Of a stretch of DNA of 64,000 nt, positions 18,664 through 26,913 are shown piece by piece. The notes beneath the pieces are model-generated. The model worked only from the letters and a program-made list of their open reading frames with translations. It searched no databases and was not told the DNA's origin. A program made the position numbers and the translations under genes. How positions within the stretch are numbered: position 1 is the first letter of the stretch; every line of letters starts with the position of its first letter. The stretch is taken from NCBI GenBank assembly GCA_963776195.1, contig CAVZMO010000015.1, positions 167,477 through 231,476 on the forward strand. Reading direction: 5' to 3'. The stretch is from CAVZMO01 sp963776195 (lineage in GTDB: Bacteria; Nitrospirota; Thermodesulfovibrionia; Thermodesulfovibrionales; SM23-35).

Positions 18664-18678
18664 TTTAGCTGTTTCCAT
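18664..18678 (-). pseudogene. 5' end of the split antitoxin gene
   Basis: ATGGAAACAGCTAAA on the minus strand gives METAK, which joins in frame to the segment at 16250 once the IS21 and one target copy are removed. GGAGGTACAGT upstream of the ATG is a good ribosome binding site. Confidence 0.75.
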
Positions 18679-18703
18679 ACTGTACCTCCCTCCGGGTTGC
18701 GAT

Positions 18704-18734
18704 ATTCTGATTTCAGAATATCAGATTTCAGAAT
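18704..18734. promoter_or_regulatory. Candidate antitoxin operator
   Basis: ATTCTGA-TT-TCAGAAT (18704-18719) is a perfect 7-bp inverted repeat and is followed by another half copy, TCAGATTTCAGAAT. It lies 26 bases upstream of the split antitoxin start, where an AbrB-type antitoxin would bind its own promoter. Confidence 0.5.
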
Positions 18735-19055
18735 AAATTGCAATAAAGTGGCCACCGGCAACGGTTTAGGTGTAACCGATTGAATTATCAACAGACTTTG
18801 CAATTCTATATATTCCGGATATTTCTTGCAAATCCGTATAAAACGCATAAGACTACTACAATTTTACTACAGTTCCACAACATGCCAATACCTTCTATCA
18901 GAAATGCGCATTATGACTTCCTTCATCTCAAAGCGCCTGGACGGGCTTCCCAAGGAATAGTCCACATAGAACTGGACTTCTAAGATAGTACTGACCTCTA
19001 TTGACTACGAAGCGTATTCTGCGCGAATCGTGTAATATCGCAGAGCATTTGTTAC

Positions 19056-19463
19056 AGCCATTATGTGGAGTTCCCCGTTATGTGAAGTAAACGTTGCAAC
19101 CATATGAATCACAACAGTTCTCGCTCAATCTACTCCACATAATGAGGAACTTCCATCGCCTCAGGTTCAATGGAACTGGTATTTTTGGCAGAGCACCGAT
19201 GAATCCCTTGAAGAATCAGAGTCCCCGTGTGAAGCCTGGATTGATAAGGCTTTTACGATTTCATTCCTTATGCTTTTGAGAACAAATACCTTTGCTATCT
19301 ACTCCCGAATTTAGACATTTCAATAAGGAATTCATCTAGTGGCCGCCTTATTATGTGGAATAAATTTTCCCCGAATACTTATGCAGTAAGGATTTAGAGC
19401 GAGTACTCCACATAACGGGGAACTCCACATAATGGCTGTTATGTGGAGCTACACATAACAGCC
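19056..19463. repeat. 0.4-kb element bounded and studded with TTATGTGG repeats
   Basis: An inverted terminal pair, CAGCCATTATGTGGAGTTCC… at 19056 and its near-exact complement ending 19438, encloses about 380 bases. At least eight copies of TTATGTGG or close variants occur in both orientations (about 19061, 19078, 19136, 19352, 19406, 19424, 19438 and 19452), and the right edge adds a palindrome with 12-bp arms (GGCTGTTATGTG, 19434-19463). No coding frame fits inside. It resembles a non-autonomous mobile element or an array of recombinase binding sites. Confidence 0.6.
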
Positions 19464-19595
19464 ACAAGTAATCAACAAGGGAAAACGATGAGGTCCGTTC
19501 AGTCCTTCATCAACTTCGCGTCAGGGCTTTGCAAGCATGTTGTTAGCTGCCGTTCCGGGCGTCCCCTTGATATAAAATAGCCTTTCTGGCTGGTT
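19464..19595. other. Intergenic, no gene recognised
   Basis: Between the repeat element and the 3' end of the ASH-repeat gene. GC-richer than its surroundings, with no coding frame or strong hairpin found. Confidence 0.3.
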
Positions 19596-21484
19596 TTACG
19601 GAGCTACACCATAAGTTTTGGGGCCTATTTTAGCGTAAACAAGTTCCTCAACCCACTTGCCTGGCTGCTCATTTCTTATCATTCCAACTCCTGGAGCATA
19701 ATGCTTAAGATGAATCTTACCTGAGGGAGTTTCTGTTTCCATAATCCTTATACAATTAGTAAATGTTCCTGATGGAATTGTAACAGTATCATTAACAGAC
19801 AACACCTCGCTATTCTCTGCACCAAGATTGAGAATCCCGAAAGACCACTCGTCTCCGACTTGTGGACTCAGCTTATATTCAATACCAGGGGGTGAGAAAT
19901 CAATTGCTGGATTTGCTCCTTGATTGCTCCAAATTCTAAATATAAGTACTGAGGAACTATCATAAGCTAACCATCGTTTTTCATCATAGTTATCTGGGGC
20001 TGGTTCAATTCTTTCTTTAATATAGGTTGTACTTCCGTTGATAATCTCGGTTCCTATAATCTCATCATTTCTGTAAGCCCCTTGGACAAAACTTGAATAT
20101 ATCCATTTATTGCCTACCTCAAGTGGAAAGTAATTAACTATTGCATTACTACCTACACTGGCCTTCCCGCCAAGTTTCACATTGACAATTGGTTTTTTAG
20201 GATCATTAGAAGAAATACTCATCATTGCAGTCTCACTGCCCGTTGATATGGGACTGAATGAGACACTAATAGCACAAGAACTACCTTTTGCTACTATTGT
20301 GCAGTTATTTGTCTGACTAAACTCAACTGCATTTGTACCTTCAAATGCTATCGATTTACTGTAAGGTCTGATATGCCAGTATTTTTAATCGTCACTATTT
20401 TAGGAGCAGATGTAGTGCCCACTGGCACAGAACCAAAGTTAACTGACTTGGGAGAAACGGTTATCTTCGGAGGAGGAGCCTGCCCTAAGAGTTTTACATT
20501 AATGGTTGGTTTCTTAGGATCATTGGATGAAATACTCATAATGGCAGTCTTCTTAACAAACGGAGGCATAGGTGTCAATGTCACAGTGATCGGGCATGAA
20601 CTCTTCGCAGGTACTACTGAGCAGTTACTCGATTCAATGAACTCCGACTGATTTGTACCTGAAATAGTTATCGAATTTATGATTAGATCCCCTTTGCCTG
20701 TATTTTTGACAGTCACTGTCTTGGGATTTGATGTACTTCCAGCCTTTACAGAACCTAAATTGACTGACATGGGGCTGACGGATATTTTAGGTTTTCCCTG
20801 ATTTAAATCAAAAGAAATAAGTTCGGCGGGAGTATTAAGTTTAACAAGATCATCACCAGCGCAAACAAAAATACAGCCTGTACAATCTGCCGGATTCGCA
20901 TCTGTCCTGTGAATCTTAACCATGCCAATTCCTTTAGCAAGCCAAACAGTAGTCTTGTATGAGCATTTACCAGTATCTTGCACCATCATTTCTATCTCTA
21001 AAGTGGTGAATGTACCTGCAGGAACAGTTATTGTTTCTATACCAATGAGTGTAACATTAAATATAGTGGTGTCAGATAAGTTATTGCTTACAGTTTCACC
21101 TATTTTTAAATGCGGGGGAATTAATACAAAACTTATTCCTCTGTCTTCAAAAACCCCCTTCTTATACTGACACCCTGCGAATAAAAGACCATCCTCTCCA
21201 TTATGCATATATGAGCTATATGCATAAGTAGTAGTTGCATACAATATTCCCGAGTAACCAGAAGAGCACGTATGGACATCATTTACGACATGGTACTCAC
21301 CCGTCGTGTACTGCCATTGATTATTTGGATTAAGAGGAAAGTAATTACAAATCCAATAAATACCATTACCCTCGTCATCATTGGGACATACCCAAGGTTC
21401 TTGGTCTGCCTGGCATGGGACCAAGGCACCTAAAAATAAGCCGAAGATAGTCAAAAATACTATTAGTGCGCTTTGCCTTCTCAT
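19596..21484 (-). CDS. Secreted choice-of-anchor D (ASH-like) repeat protein, one frameshift
   Basis: A protein of about 628 residues with signal peptide MRRQSALIVFLTIFGLFLGA and cleavage near the CQA residues. The N-terminal third is a Cys-rich NYFPLNPNNQWQYTTGEY-type domain; the middle has two tandem beta-sandwich repeats with the pattern ITVSPKSVNFGSVPVGTTS…VTIKNTG, typical of choice-of-anchor D/ASH domains; the C-terminus has a second NYFPLEVGNKWIYSS domain. So it is domain A, two ASH repeats, domain A again. The frame breaks near 20352: adding one base restores DLTVNSIAFEGTNAVEF. GGGGGG before ATG 21484 serves as ribosome binding site. Function is unknown; an outer-membrane or secreted structural role is likely. 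Confidence 0.78.
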
Positions 21485-22110
21485 TTCCCCCCCTTTTTTA
21501 CAACAATTATTTGAATCTATTGTGCCAGCTCCGTTACACCATTATGCCTCTCCCGAGAAATCAACCCACTAAAAATGCCGCGCTATCCAAAGTTTTCTCC
21601 TTCAGCAGCTCGGGTATCTTCTCTTTTTAAAGCTCCCACCTTTTTGTATCTCCTGACTTTAGAGATTTATGCTTTAGCGGGAAATTGTTAAACTCAAGTT
21701 TTATGAAAGATATGCCCAAAGGACTTTATTTGTCAATAAAAATTGCTTCTTGGTTATGGTCTCTTCCTGTTTGATCCTTTGAAAGAATTATCGATTTTGT
21801 TATTTCCATTTGTAATGTTGAAAGAAGAGGGATGATTTAAAAATCACACTTTCATAAAATAATCGGTAGGATTTGAAACTTCTGTAAATGAAGAGTTCTA
21901 TGTGAACTCGAACTTTCGGATGATGTGGTCTCGAATGCGCGTTTTAGGGAGAACTAAACGCCCGTCCCTACTTCCTGAAACTATTTCTTTGGTTGGGAAA
22001 GTCGCACCGCAACATGATTACCTGGTGTGAGGGCTCGATGAAGGAGTTACCCATTTGTTAGGGAGAAGGAGTTATACAGTTTACCGGGCCAAATATTATT
22101 ATTTCGCAAC
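21485..22110. other. Intergenic region, no gene recognised
   Basis: About 625 bases, AT-rich and stop-rich on both strands. I see no tRNA, repeat pair or coding frame with a ribosome binding site. It lies beside the truncated gene at 22111 and may be leftover from decayed DNA. Confidence 0.4.
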
Positions 22111-22575
22111 CTAACCTCTTGGCTTGGCAAGAATTTCAAGAACCTTAAGATCAAAGAATCTCTTAGAAGCAGCGGATTTTATCAATAAAACAGTATCTGC
22201 CCCTCTCGCAGTTTCGGCAACTGAAAGAACTTCTTCGCCCTCTGGGATGAGGCCGGCATCAACTGCCGGCATCACGATTTCGCAACAGACCTTTGCTCCT
22301 TCTCCAAATCTCCTTAAAGCCTGGGCAACAATCAACGTTGGATATAACCCATTAAATTTTGATGAGAAGGCTGTTTCCAAGGAATGGGTGAGCATGGAAC
22401 CTGTGTACACCTTGGCCCCTTTCGTCTCGATTGCCCTTCTCATCTCAGAAGGCATCTCGATAGTATTCGGTTCTTTAAATCCCGATGAATGGGTAACTAC
22501 AACCGTATCAATGCCTTTGCCCTGAAAAGCTTGGGAGAACAGGATTCCTGTCTCTCCTGTTGTTGACGCAATCAC
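22111..22575 (-). CDS. Pyruvate-kinase C-domain-like protein, 5'-truncated
   Basis: A 154-residue protein with IASTTGETGILFSQAF near the start and VVVTHSSGFKEPNT, followed by MTHSLETAFSSKF, as in stand-alone proteins related to the C-terminal domain of pyruvate kinase. Family members I remember have about 30 more residues at the N-terminus; here the frame is closed by a TAG three codons before the GTG start, and the oppositely oriented PilZ gene begins 27 bases away. It may therefore be a 5'-truncated remnant or a short variant. No enzyme activity is established for such isolated domains. Confidence 0.6.
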   Translation of the reverse strand: MIASTTGETGILFSQAFQGKGIDTVVVTHSSGFKEPNTIEMPSEMRRAIETKGAKVYTGSMLTHSLETAFSSKFNGLYPTLIVAQALRRFGEGAKVCCEIVMPAVDAGLIPEGEEVLSVAETARGADTVLLIKSAASKRFFDLKVLEILAKPRG

Positions 22576-22601
22576 AAGATGCTACATAGGATGGGCACGG
22601 A

Positions 22602-22886
22602 ATGCTTAAGGGAAAAAGAGCGCATTATAGGGTTCAGCTAAATCTCCCTGTCTTATATCTGGTTTCTAATGATCAAGCTTCTGCAATAATAGAAGCAATG
22701 ACCTGTGACATTAGTGACAACGGTATTTCTTTTTACACAGATACCCTTCATAAAAAGGGGACAAGTCTTAAGGTTACTCTCCCGCGTATCTTTGATGCTC
22801 CAAGACCTTGTACCGTCATTTGGCACTCGAAAAAACACCACGACAGATATAGAATAGGAGTTTATTTTCAACAAAGTATGTCTTGA
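22602..22886 (+). CDS. PilZ-domain c-di-GMP receptor
   Basis: A 94-residue single PilZ domain. The RxxxR-type motif is KRAHYRVQLNLPVLY and the second motif is CDISDNGISFYTD (D-x-S-x-x-G); both bind cyclic di-GMP in the family. It has no output domain, so it probably acts by protein contact, for example on motility, pili or exopolysaccharide. It stands alone, divergent from the truncated gene at 22111. The ribosome binding site is weak. Confidence 0.85.
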   Translation: MLKGKRAHYRVQLNLPVLYLVSNDQASAIIEAMTCDISDNGISFYTDTLHKKGTSLKVTLPRIFDAPRPCTVIWHSKKHHDRYRIGVYFQQSMS

Positions 22887-23060
22887 GAGTCCAGTCTTCA
22901 AATCCTTTCTTATAAAAAAGTACAATATTTCTGATCATCAATAACTTTCGTTACTCGATACCGAAAAATAGTGAGTGTACCCTCCATTATTTGTGTCAGG
23001 GGATTTTTTTATTGACAAAAGAATATGTTTTTATAAAGACTTAGTAAGGGGAGATAGATT

Positions 23061-23297
23061 ATGGCTTACCACGTCAGTGAAGAAACTAAGAACCTGACGA
23101 CAAGATGTCCACATTGTTTCCAATGTTTGGTTAATAAAACCTGGGATACTTGTTCTATCCATAGAGCGCTTCCATTCGGATTTCTTATGATAAATGAAAG
23201 ATGCAAGAATCATTGCCCTTCCTGTTTTTCGTATGGCGCTTCATATTATTGTAATTGCCCCGTGCGATGTGAAATCTACCAAAATTACCAAATATAG
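23061..23297 (+). CDS. Cys-rich small protein (unrecognised)
   Basis: A 78-residue protein with eleven cysteines: CPHCFQC near residue 15, single Cys at about 31, then CKNHCPSC near 49 and CNCPVRC near 63. The spacing suggests zinc or iron-sulfur binding, but I know no family. AAGGGGAG precedes the ATG at a good distance, which supports real translation. It lies about 140 bases upstream of the thioredoxin-like selenoprotein gene; a redox or metal role is only a guess. Confidence 0.55.
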   Translation: MAYHVSEETKNLTTRCPHCFQCLVNKTWDTCSIHRALPFGFLMINERCKNHCPSCFSYGASYYCNCPVRCEIYQNYQI

Positions 23298-23436
23298 CTA
23301 ATCATTGCTGTCTAAGATAATTTAAATTCATAGAGACCAACCTTATAAAACAACTCTTTTAGACGGGTAAAAAACACACCCTAATTATAGTTATTGACAA
23401 ACTATATGACAATGCATTTACACTTGAGGAGCCATT

Positions 23437-23757
23437 ATGAAGATTGATTGCTATTTATCGCTTTCATGCGGCGCAGAAAATGATCTCAGGGAGGTTATCT
23501 CCAGGGCATTGGCCCTGGAAGAAGTAAGAGCCGAGGTGAATTTCTATCGCATAGACGAGAGGGAAGCGCGTCATTTAGGACTGAGGGGTTCTCCATCCAT
23601 TCGCATCAACGGCGAGGATATTCAGCCTGTGGAGGAAACAGGCTTTTCCTGAAGGCTGTTCAGAAACGAGTCTGGAAGGCTCCTGAACGTGCCTTCAGTC
23701 GAAACTCTGAGAAGAATAATCAGGAATAAAAGGCTGATAAAGGGAGAGGCGTTATAG
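23437..23757 (+). CDS. Thioredoxin-like selenoprotein with in-frame TGA (Sec72)
   Basis: Read to the first stop this is 71 residues, but the frame continues after TGA (23650-23652) for 34 codons to TAG at 23755. The full product, 106 residues, has a thioredoxin-like layout: MKIDCYLSLSCGAEN (two Cys), LRGSPSIRINGEDIQP (cis-Pro loop), then GFS-Sec-RLFRNESG…VPSVETLRRII. Related small thioredoxin-fold proteins carry Cys where the TGA falls (GFSCRLY-type motif, from memory). A bSECIS-like hairpin begins at the TGA. The extended stop is two bases before the rsmG start, so the extension fits operon packing. GAGGAG lies before the ATG. It resembles the family called SaoT in NCBI naming; this match is remembered, not checked. 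Confidence 0.85.
23650..23697 (+). promoter_or_regulatory. Bacterial SECIS-like hairpin
   Basis: Beginning with the TGA itself, TGAAGGC pairs with GCCTTCA (23691-23697), GTTCAG (23658-23663) pairs with CTGAAC (23683-23688), and GAGTC (23668-23672) with GGCTC (23678-23682) around a TGGAA loop. The loop GG lies about 22 bases after the TGA, within the range known for SelB-binding elements. Confidence 0.75.
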
Positions 23758-23759
23758 CA

Positions 23760-24410
23760 TTGTCCAAATCCACAATAGGACTTTTAAAAGAGGGCCTCGT
23801 AGAATTAGGTCTGCCGCCCAGTGATGATCTGCTAAATGCTTTCATGACCTTCCTTGCCGAATTAAGGAAGTGGAACAGGGCATATAATCTCACCGGTCTC
23901 AAAAAAGACGAAGACATCGTTATCAAGCACTTCCTTGATTCTCTGCTCTATTTAAATGCCATGCCTGATGGTGAACTAAAGGTTGCTGATATTGGAAGCG
24001 GCGCCGGATTTCCGGGAATTCCGATAAAGATAATCCGCCCTGAAATAGAAATGTATCTCATCGAACCCTCAAAGAAAAAATCCGCCTTTCTCAGGCATAT
24101 CATAAGACAACTCCGCATGGAAAGGATCGAAGTCCTGGAAAAGAGCATCGAGGAGATTAGAGTAAATCAGGAATTACCGTCGCCTGTGGACATCGCGATT
24201 TCAAGAGCCTTATTCGATATTAAAGAATTCATCAAAAAGGCATCCCATATCCTGAAGCCCGATGGAACACTCATCCTCAACAAAGGGCCAAAGGTGAAAG
24301 AGGAGCTAAAGACACTCGGGAATATGAGATATGAACAACTGGATGTCAGCCTTCCTCTGTCTCGGATAACGCGTCATATTATCGTTGTTGCGCCGACTAA
24401 ACCGATATAA
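23760..24410 (+). CDS. rsmG: 16S rRNA (guanine-N7) methyltransferase RsmG
   Basis: A 216-residue SAM-dependent methyltransferase that modifies G527 of 16S rRNA. The SAM loop is VADIGSGAGFPGIPIKI, preceded by NLTGLKKDEDIVIKHFLDSL, both hallmarks of GidB/RsmG; SRALFDIKEF contributes to the active site. TTG at 23760 is the start, two bases after the stop of the extended selenoprotein frame; GGGAGAGG upstream is the likely ribosome binding site. It is not next to gidA here. Confidence 0.93.
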   Translation: MSKSTIGLLKEGLVELGLPPSDDLLNAFMTFLAELRKWNRAYNLTGLKKDEDIVIKHFLDSLLYLNAMPDGELKVADIGSGAGFPGIPIKIIRPEIEMYLIEPSKKKSAFLRHIIRQLRMERIEVLEKSIEEIRVNQELPSPVDIAISRALFDIKEFIKKASHILKPDGTLILNKGPKVKEELKTLGNMRYEQLDVSLPLSRITRHIIVVAPTKPI

Positions 24411-24447
24411 CTATTGTGCTGAAAAGGGAATTTCTCATAGAGATAGT

Positions 24448-24924
24448 TTATTTGTCTTTTTTCTCATAGGACATAAGGACTTTTTTGGTTTTTTCACCCG
24501 CTTTGCAGACCAAATCGAGCGCTTCCAAATACTCCTTCGGTCTGTCTTTCATCTCAACAAATCCTAACTTTCTAAAGTGGTCCGCCAGGTCCGTTGTCAC
24601 ATATACTCTCTCGACGGATGCATAATCCACTAAATGCTTGGCTATTAATCGGCCTATGCCCTGTCCTCGTTTTCCCTCCACAACCACAATGCAGCCTACC
24701 TCATATATTCCGCCCGCTTTTTTCAGACTTCCGAACCCCACAATCCCGCCATTCTCGGTTGCTACGACGAAATCGTTATGATTCAGGTTCTCTGCATTGA
24801 ATTGGTATTTCCTCATTGTTTTTTCGATAAAGACCATGTCCGCCTCGTTTGCATGCCTCACTCTGACAACCTTTCCGGTGAGATCTGATATGCCCGTAAC
24901 CTTTGATGATTCTTTCTTATCCAT
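24448..24924 (-). CDS. GNAT-family N-acetyltransferase
   Basis: A 158-residue GNAT protein. The acetyl-CoA loop is VVVEGKRGQGIGRLIAKHLV (R-G-x-G-I-G) with a preceding beta bulge GIYEVGCI. An N-terminal part (RVRHANEADMVFIEKTMR) is typical of the fold. ATG 24924 with AGGAGC upstream gives a compact start; the frame extends to 24963 without support. The substrate is unknown; arginine N-acetyltransferase-like members are similar in layout, but no arg gene is adjacent. Confidence 0.82.
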   Translation of the reverse strand: MDKKESSKVTGISDLTGKVVRVRHANEADMVFIEKTMRKYQFNAENLNHNDFVVATENGGIVGFGSLKKAGGIYEVGCIVVVEGKRGQGIGRLIAKHLVDYASVERVYVTTDLADHFRKLGFVEMKDRPKEYLEALDLVCKAGEKTKKVLMSYEKKDK

Positions 24925-25016
24925 GATTGCTCCTTTTTTAGTTCGGGTATTACTACTAATCAAAGTATAGCAAAAGAATGGTATGAGCTTAAGTTTTCGG
25001 GAAGACAGGCGGTTTT

Positions 25017-25415
25017 TTAATCCTGCCTAAGGAGTTTGGCGTGGCCCTCGGCTATGGGTGTGTTATCAGGTTTCCTGATGGTCGCGGATGTCTCGATAAT
25101 CTTTCTATTCTTTTTTATTATTTGTGCTTCTACAAGCGCCTTTTCTCCGGCCATCAAAGGATTCTTAAATCTTATGGTGATCTCTGCGGTTACGGCCGGC
25201 ATTCCCTGCATGATAGCCGTCTTTACCATAGCCTCGTCAATTACGGCGGCAATTATGCCTCCGTGGACGATATCTTTATATCCCTGAAAAATTTTTCCCG
25301 GGAGGAACTCGGTCTGAACTTTACCGTCATGAAGGACGAATTTGAGATGAAGACCCGAAGGATTCTTTTCTCCGCATACAAAACAGTAGTGATCGTCTTT
25401 CAGGTCATGTTTCAT
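25017..25415 (-). CDS. PaaI-type hotdog thioesterase
   Basis: A 132-residue hotdog-fold protein. HYCFVCGEKNPSGLHLKF at the N-terminus and VHGGIIAAVIDEAM (the HGG-x-x-x-x-x-x-D/E helix) match acyl-CoA thioesterases of the PaaI group. A pair of Cys in CFVCG is common in this subfamily. It lies 26 bases downstream of rho on the same strand, so they may share a transcript. Substrate unknown. Confidence 0.82.
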   Translation of the reverse strand: MKHDLKDDHYCFVCGEKNPSGLHLKFVLHDGKVQTEFLPGKIFQGYKDIVHGGIIAAVIDEAMVKTAIMQGMPAVTAEITIRFKNPLMAGEKALVEAQIIKKNRKIIETSATIRKPDNTPIAEGHAKLLRQD

Positions 25416-25441
25416 GCAGGGACAGGAAGTATTAAAAGAGA

Positions 25442-26728
25442 TTACTTGTTCATCATCTCCAGAAAATCTTTATTGGCCTTCGTACCCGTAAGCTTTCCGA
25501 GAAGGAATTCCATACTCTCCACCGTGCTCAGAGGGGTGAGGACCTTTCTCAATATCCACATCTTATTGAGTACGTCTTTATCAACGAGGAGTTCTTCCTT
25601 TCTTGTGCCCGAGGCATTAATGTCGATGGTCGGGAATATCCTCTTGTCAACCAGTTTCCTGTCGAGATGGAGTTCCATGTTGCCGGTACCTTTGAACTCT
25701 TCGAAAATGACATCGTCCATCCTGCTTCCCGTGTCTACAAGAGCAGTTGCCAATATGGTGAGGCTGCCCCCGTCTTCTATATTTCTTGCGGTGCCAAAAA
25801 ATCTCTTCGGTTTTTGGAGCGCATTCGAGTCGAGTCCCCCCGAGAGGACTTTTCCACTTGCGGGGATAACGGCATTGTAAGCTCTCGCAAGCCTCGTTAT
25901 GCTGTCAAGAAGTATGACAACGTCACGCTTACATTCGACAAGGCGTTTGGCCCTCTCCATGACCATCTCCGAAACCTGGCAATGTCTTTGCGGAGGTTCG
26001 TCAAATGTCGAACTGATTATCTCCGCTAAGGGAACCTGCCGCTTCCAGTCTGTCACTTCTTCCGGCCTTTCATCGATCAGAAGGATTATGAGATGGATAT
26101 CCCTGTGATTTTTCTTGATTGCCTTTGCAATGGACTGAAGGAGCATCGTCTTTCCGGTCCTCGGTGCAGCAACGATCATTCCCCTCTGCCCCATGCCTAT
26201 AGGGTTTATCAGATCCATTACCCTTGTTGAATAATCATGCTGGTCATATTCGAGCTTTATCTTCTGGGTCGGATAGTACGGAATGAGATTATCGAACAAC
26301 GGCCGGCTTATATTGTCTTCCGGCGATTCGTGATTTATTGCTTCCACCTTAAGAAGGGCAAAATATCTCTCACTCTCTTTTGGCGGTCTTATCTGTCCTG
26401 AAACAAGATCGCCGGTCCTCAGATTGAATCTCCGTATCTGGGAAGGTGATACATAGATATCGTCGGGACCGGGCAGGTAACTGTAATCAGGTGATCGCAG
26501 AAAGCCGAATCCGTCTGGAAGGATTTCGAGTACCCCCTCTGAAAACACGTAGCCGGTTTTTTCCGTCTGCGCCTGCAGTATCGCGAATATGAGGTCCTGT
26601 TTTCTCATACCGCTGGCGCCTTCCACACTCAGGTCTCTCGCGACATCTATCAGTTCATCGATCGTCTTTTCTTTGAGTTCTGAAATAGATATATTGTCAG
26701 TCACTAAACTCTTTTTTGGGTTTTCCAT
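25442..26728 (-). CDS. rho: Transcription termination factor Rho
   Basis: A 428-residue hexameric RNA helicase that ends transcription. The N-terminal domain (SISELKEKTIDELIDVARDL) and CSD-like RNA-binding part (LPDGFGFLRSPDYSYLPGPD) precede the RecA-like motor with Walker A VAAPRTGKTMLLQ, Walker B DVVILLDSITRLARAYN and the R-loop/Q-loop SGKVLSGGLDSNAL. Length and motifs are normal. A roughly 130-base leader upstream could mediate autoregulation, as is known for rho. Confidence 0.96.
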   Translation of the reverse strand: MENPKKSLVTDNISISELKEKTIDELIDVARDLSVEGASGMRKQDLIFAILQAQTEKTGYVFSEGVLEILPDGFGFLRSPDYSYLPGPDDIYVSPSQIRRFNLRTGDLVSGQIRPPKESERYFALLKVEAINHESPEDNISRPLFDNLIPYYPTQKIKLEYDQHDYSTRVMDLINPIGMGQRGMIVAAPRTGKTMLLQSIAKAIKKNHRDIHLIILLIDERPEEVTDWKRQVPLAEIISSTFDEPPQRHCQVSEMVMERAKRLVECKRDVVILLDSITRLARAYNAVIPASGKVLSGGLDSNALQKPKRFFGTARNIEDGGSLTILATALVDTGSRMDDVIFEEFKGTGNMELHLDRKLVDKRIFPTIDINASGTRKEELLVDKDVLNKMWILRKVLTPLSTVESMEFLLGKLTGTKANKDFLEMMNK

Positions 26729-26913
26729 TATTAAACTCCTATTAGGATTTACTTGTCTGGTGGTTTTATATAACCCGGTAGGACTTTGCCTATCCAGGGA
26801 GGTTAATACGATTAATCAATGAAGATATCTTATGGATAACATACTAAAGGTCAAGGGAATTTGTCAATAGCCGGTTCTCCAGCTAAAATAGAGGTAAGCC
26901 TTCAGTGGAGGGC

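Noticed and set aside
14548..19463. A dedicated phage-defence island
   Set aside because: The region holds two toxin-antitoxin modules, IS elements and repeats, but no known defence effector set; the density of mobile DNA explains it without a new system.
19490..19560. Integron attC-like site (GTTAGCTGCC region)
   Set aside because: No paired R'' and R' cores and no integrase; resemblance too weak.
23437..23652. A simple 71-residue truncated thioredoxin-like gene
   Set aside because: The frame continues with conserved-looking sequence, a SECIS-like hairpin and tight coupling to rsmG, which favour readthrough at the TGA.
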